Position numbers and translations under genes: made by a program
The notes under the pieces: model-generated
Databases searched by the model: none
Told to the model about the DNA's origin: nothing
What the model saw: the letters and a program-made list of their open reading frames with translations, nothing else
Source of the DNA: Prosthecobacter dejongeii
Lineage (GTDB): Bacteria > Verrucomicrobiota > Verrucomicrobiia > Verrucomicrobiales > Verrucomicrobiaceae
Length of the DNA: 64,000 nt
NCBI RefSeq assembly: GCF_014203045.1
Contig: NZ_JACHIF010000009.1
Coordinates: 216,776 to 280,775, forward strand
Direction of reading: 5' to 3'
Shown: positions 63,173 through 64,000 of the stretch, one piece after another
How positions within the stretch are numbered: the stretch's first letter is position 1
Layout: every line of letters starts with the position of its first letter

Positions 63173-63823
63173 ATGAAAATACCCCCCCTATCCACCTCGT
63201 CTCTGCTTCGTCGCGGCTTCACGTTGATCGAACTCCTCGTCGTCATCGTCATCATCGCCATCCTTGTTTCTCTAGCGGTCCCAGCCACAAACATTGTGAT
63301 GCGCAAAGCTCAAGAGCTGAAAATCAAAGCCACTTTGAAGGACCTCCAAGTCGCCATTGGCCATTACCGCACGGAATACAATCGCTTCCCGGTTGATCCG
63401 AACGACATCGGTGCAGGTGGTGATACAGACATGCAGCCATTCCTCACAGACGGCACCTCTTCGACCATGGTGAACATCCTCATGGCGAATGTGGATACCA
63501 GCGGTGGCACCACCAACATGAACCCTCGCAAGATCAAATTCATTGATCTGCCTAACGCCAAAAATAATCAGTTCGGCATCATTGATCCGAGTGGTGGCAG
63601 CGGTGATGGCGCAGCAGTCCAGCTGGTGGACACTTGGGGCCTGCCTTACAAAGTGCTGCTCGACACCAACTACGACAATCGCCTGGAAAACCCTGACAAA
63701 AACAGCAATGACCAGATCATCTCTGGCAAAGCTCCTGAATATCTGAGCGCTTCTTCTGCCATCTACAGCTTCGGCCCAGACAAGCAGGAATTCACCAAAG
63801 ACGACATCGTTTCCTGGCGCTAA
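63173..63823 (+). CDS. Type II secretion-type pseudopilin (GspG-like)
   Basis: A 216-residue prepilin-like protein. A basic leader (KIPPLSTSSLLRR) precedes the methylation/cleavage motif G|FTLIELLVVIVIIAILVSLAV, with the Glu at position 5 after the cleavage site, as in pseudopilins cut by PilD-type peptidases. The mature part continues with QELKIKATLKDLQVAIGHYR and a C-terminal domain (DTWGLPYKVLLDTNYDNRLE, YSFGPDKQEFTKDDI) similar to GspG-type major pseudopilins, where Asp residues can bind calcium. It stands alone and ends at a strong terminator. Verrucomicrobia often have many isolated genes of this kind. Confidence 0.9.
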   Translation: MKIPPLSTSSLLRRGFTLIELLVVIVIIAILVSLAVPATNIVMRKAQELKIKATLKDLQVAIGHYRTEYNRFPVDPNDIGAGGDTDMQPFLTDGTSSTMVNILMANVDTSGGTTNMNPRKIKFIDLPNAKNNQFGIIDPSGGSGDGAAVQLVDTWGLPYKVLLDTNYDNRLENPDKNSNDQIISGKAPEYLSASSAIYSFGPDKQEFTKDDIVSWR

Positions 63824-63848
63824 GTTTTAAAACGTCTCCCCTTCACAA

Positions 63849-63881
63849 CGCCGATTGCGCCTTCCGCAATCGGCGTTTTTT
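63849..63881 (+). terminator. Strong terminator of the pseudopilin gene
   Basis: An 11-bp perfect stem (CGCCGATTGCG / CGCAATCGGCG), 5-base loop and six T. Confidence 0.92.
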
Positions 63882-63913
63882 ATGTCGTGAATTCACGATC
63901 TCTTTAACCCGGA

Positions 63914-64000
63914 CTATGCAGTAGAGTAGACCAGAGGTGCGGTTAGAGTCTCGATTTTGCTAAAGATGGCGTCCATCCAGGGGCGTTTTTTGCGGGGCAG
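63914..64000 (-). CDS. Possible 3' end of a gene entering from the right
   Basis: On the minus strand one frame is open from the window edge for 28 codons to a TAG (ending WMDAIFSKIETLTAPLVYST followed by A). It would converge on the pseudopilin gene with its terminator between, a plausible layout. The two other minus frames close sooner. It is too short to identify. Confidence 0.3.
   Translation of the reverse strand: MPRKKRPWMDAIFSKIETLTAPLVYSTA

Overview
The window looks like a chromosomal segment of a Verrucomicrobiota bacterium, probably Verrucomicrobiaceae near Prosthecobacter. This is inferred from gene content, not from a database match. The signs are three secreted sulfatases, three Gfo/Idh/MocA proteins, SBBP, PQQ and Ig-type secreted proteins, a double-length UvrA of the kind known in chlamydiae, lysine/alanine-rich tails on housekeeping proteins, and an almost complete lack of Shine-Dalgarno sequences. 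I saw no tRNA, rRNA, CRISPR array, insertion sequence or phage gene.

Layout. 0-8.6 kb: the 3' part of a PilT/GspE-type ATPase, a giant secreted Ig-like protein, lepA (minus), a UPF0261 protein and nagZ. 8.7-13.6 kb: a DUF4160/DUF2442 pair (minus) and two sulfatases flanking a small secreted protein, with two palindromic intergenic repeats. 13.7-18.9 kb: dnaN, a proline-rich lipoprotein, then tyrA-aroA-cmk-plsC. 18.9-23.5 kb (minus): Gfo/Idh, PQQ-propeller protein, Gfo/Idh and a YugP-type protease. 23.6-30.8 kb: miaB and the double uvrA (minus). 30.9-36.8 kb (minus): two paralogous secreted proteins, one with a C39/papain-like protease domain, then a terpenoid-cyclase-fold protein, a YdjY-like protein and a second YugP protease. 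36.9-42.4 kb: a membrane protein, acpP, an M48 protease, a sulfatase with HEAT-like repeats and a putative outer-membrane barrel. 42.5-45.7 kb: a KaiC-like ATPase coupled to a hybrid histidine kinase. 45.7-50.4 kb (minus): a tiny Cys-rich lipoprotein, nth, a 3D-domain lipoprotein, an SBBP protein, a FAH-family protein and a eukaryotic-type HisA. 50.5-55.2 kb: rsfS, then (minus) glutaminase-STAS-cNMP, ruvB and an EboB-like TatD hydrolase with a small partner. 55.3-59.5 kb: an XRE-cupin regulator, Gfo/Idh and an M60-like peptidase. 59.8-64 kb: ppdK (minus) ending in a histone-H1-like tail, a type II secretion-type pseudopilin, and possibly the end of another gene at the right edge.

How the genes work together. 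Housekeeping functions (translation factors, DNA replication and repair, aromatic amino acid and lipid synthesis) are interleaved with secreted catabolic enzymes typical of polysaccharide-degrading Verrucomicrobia. The least explained parts are the C39-like protease with its truncated paralogue, the KaiC-kinase module, the PPDK-histone tail fusion with an internal start signal, and palindromic repeats that have become coding sequence for a signal peptide.
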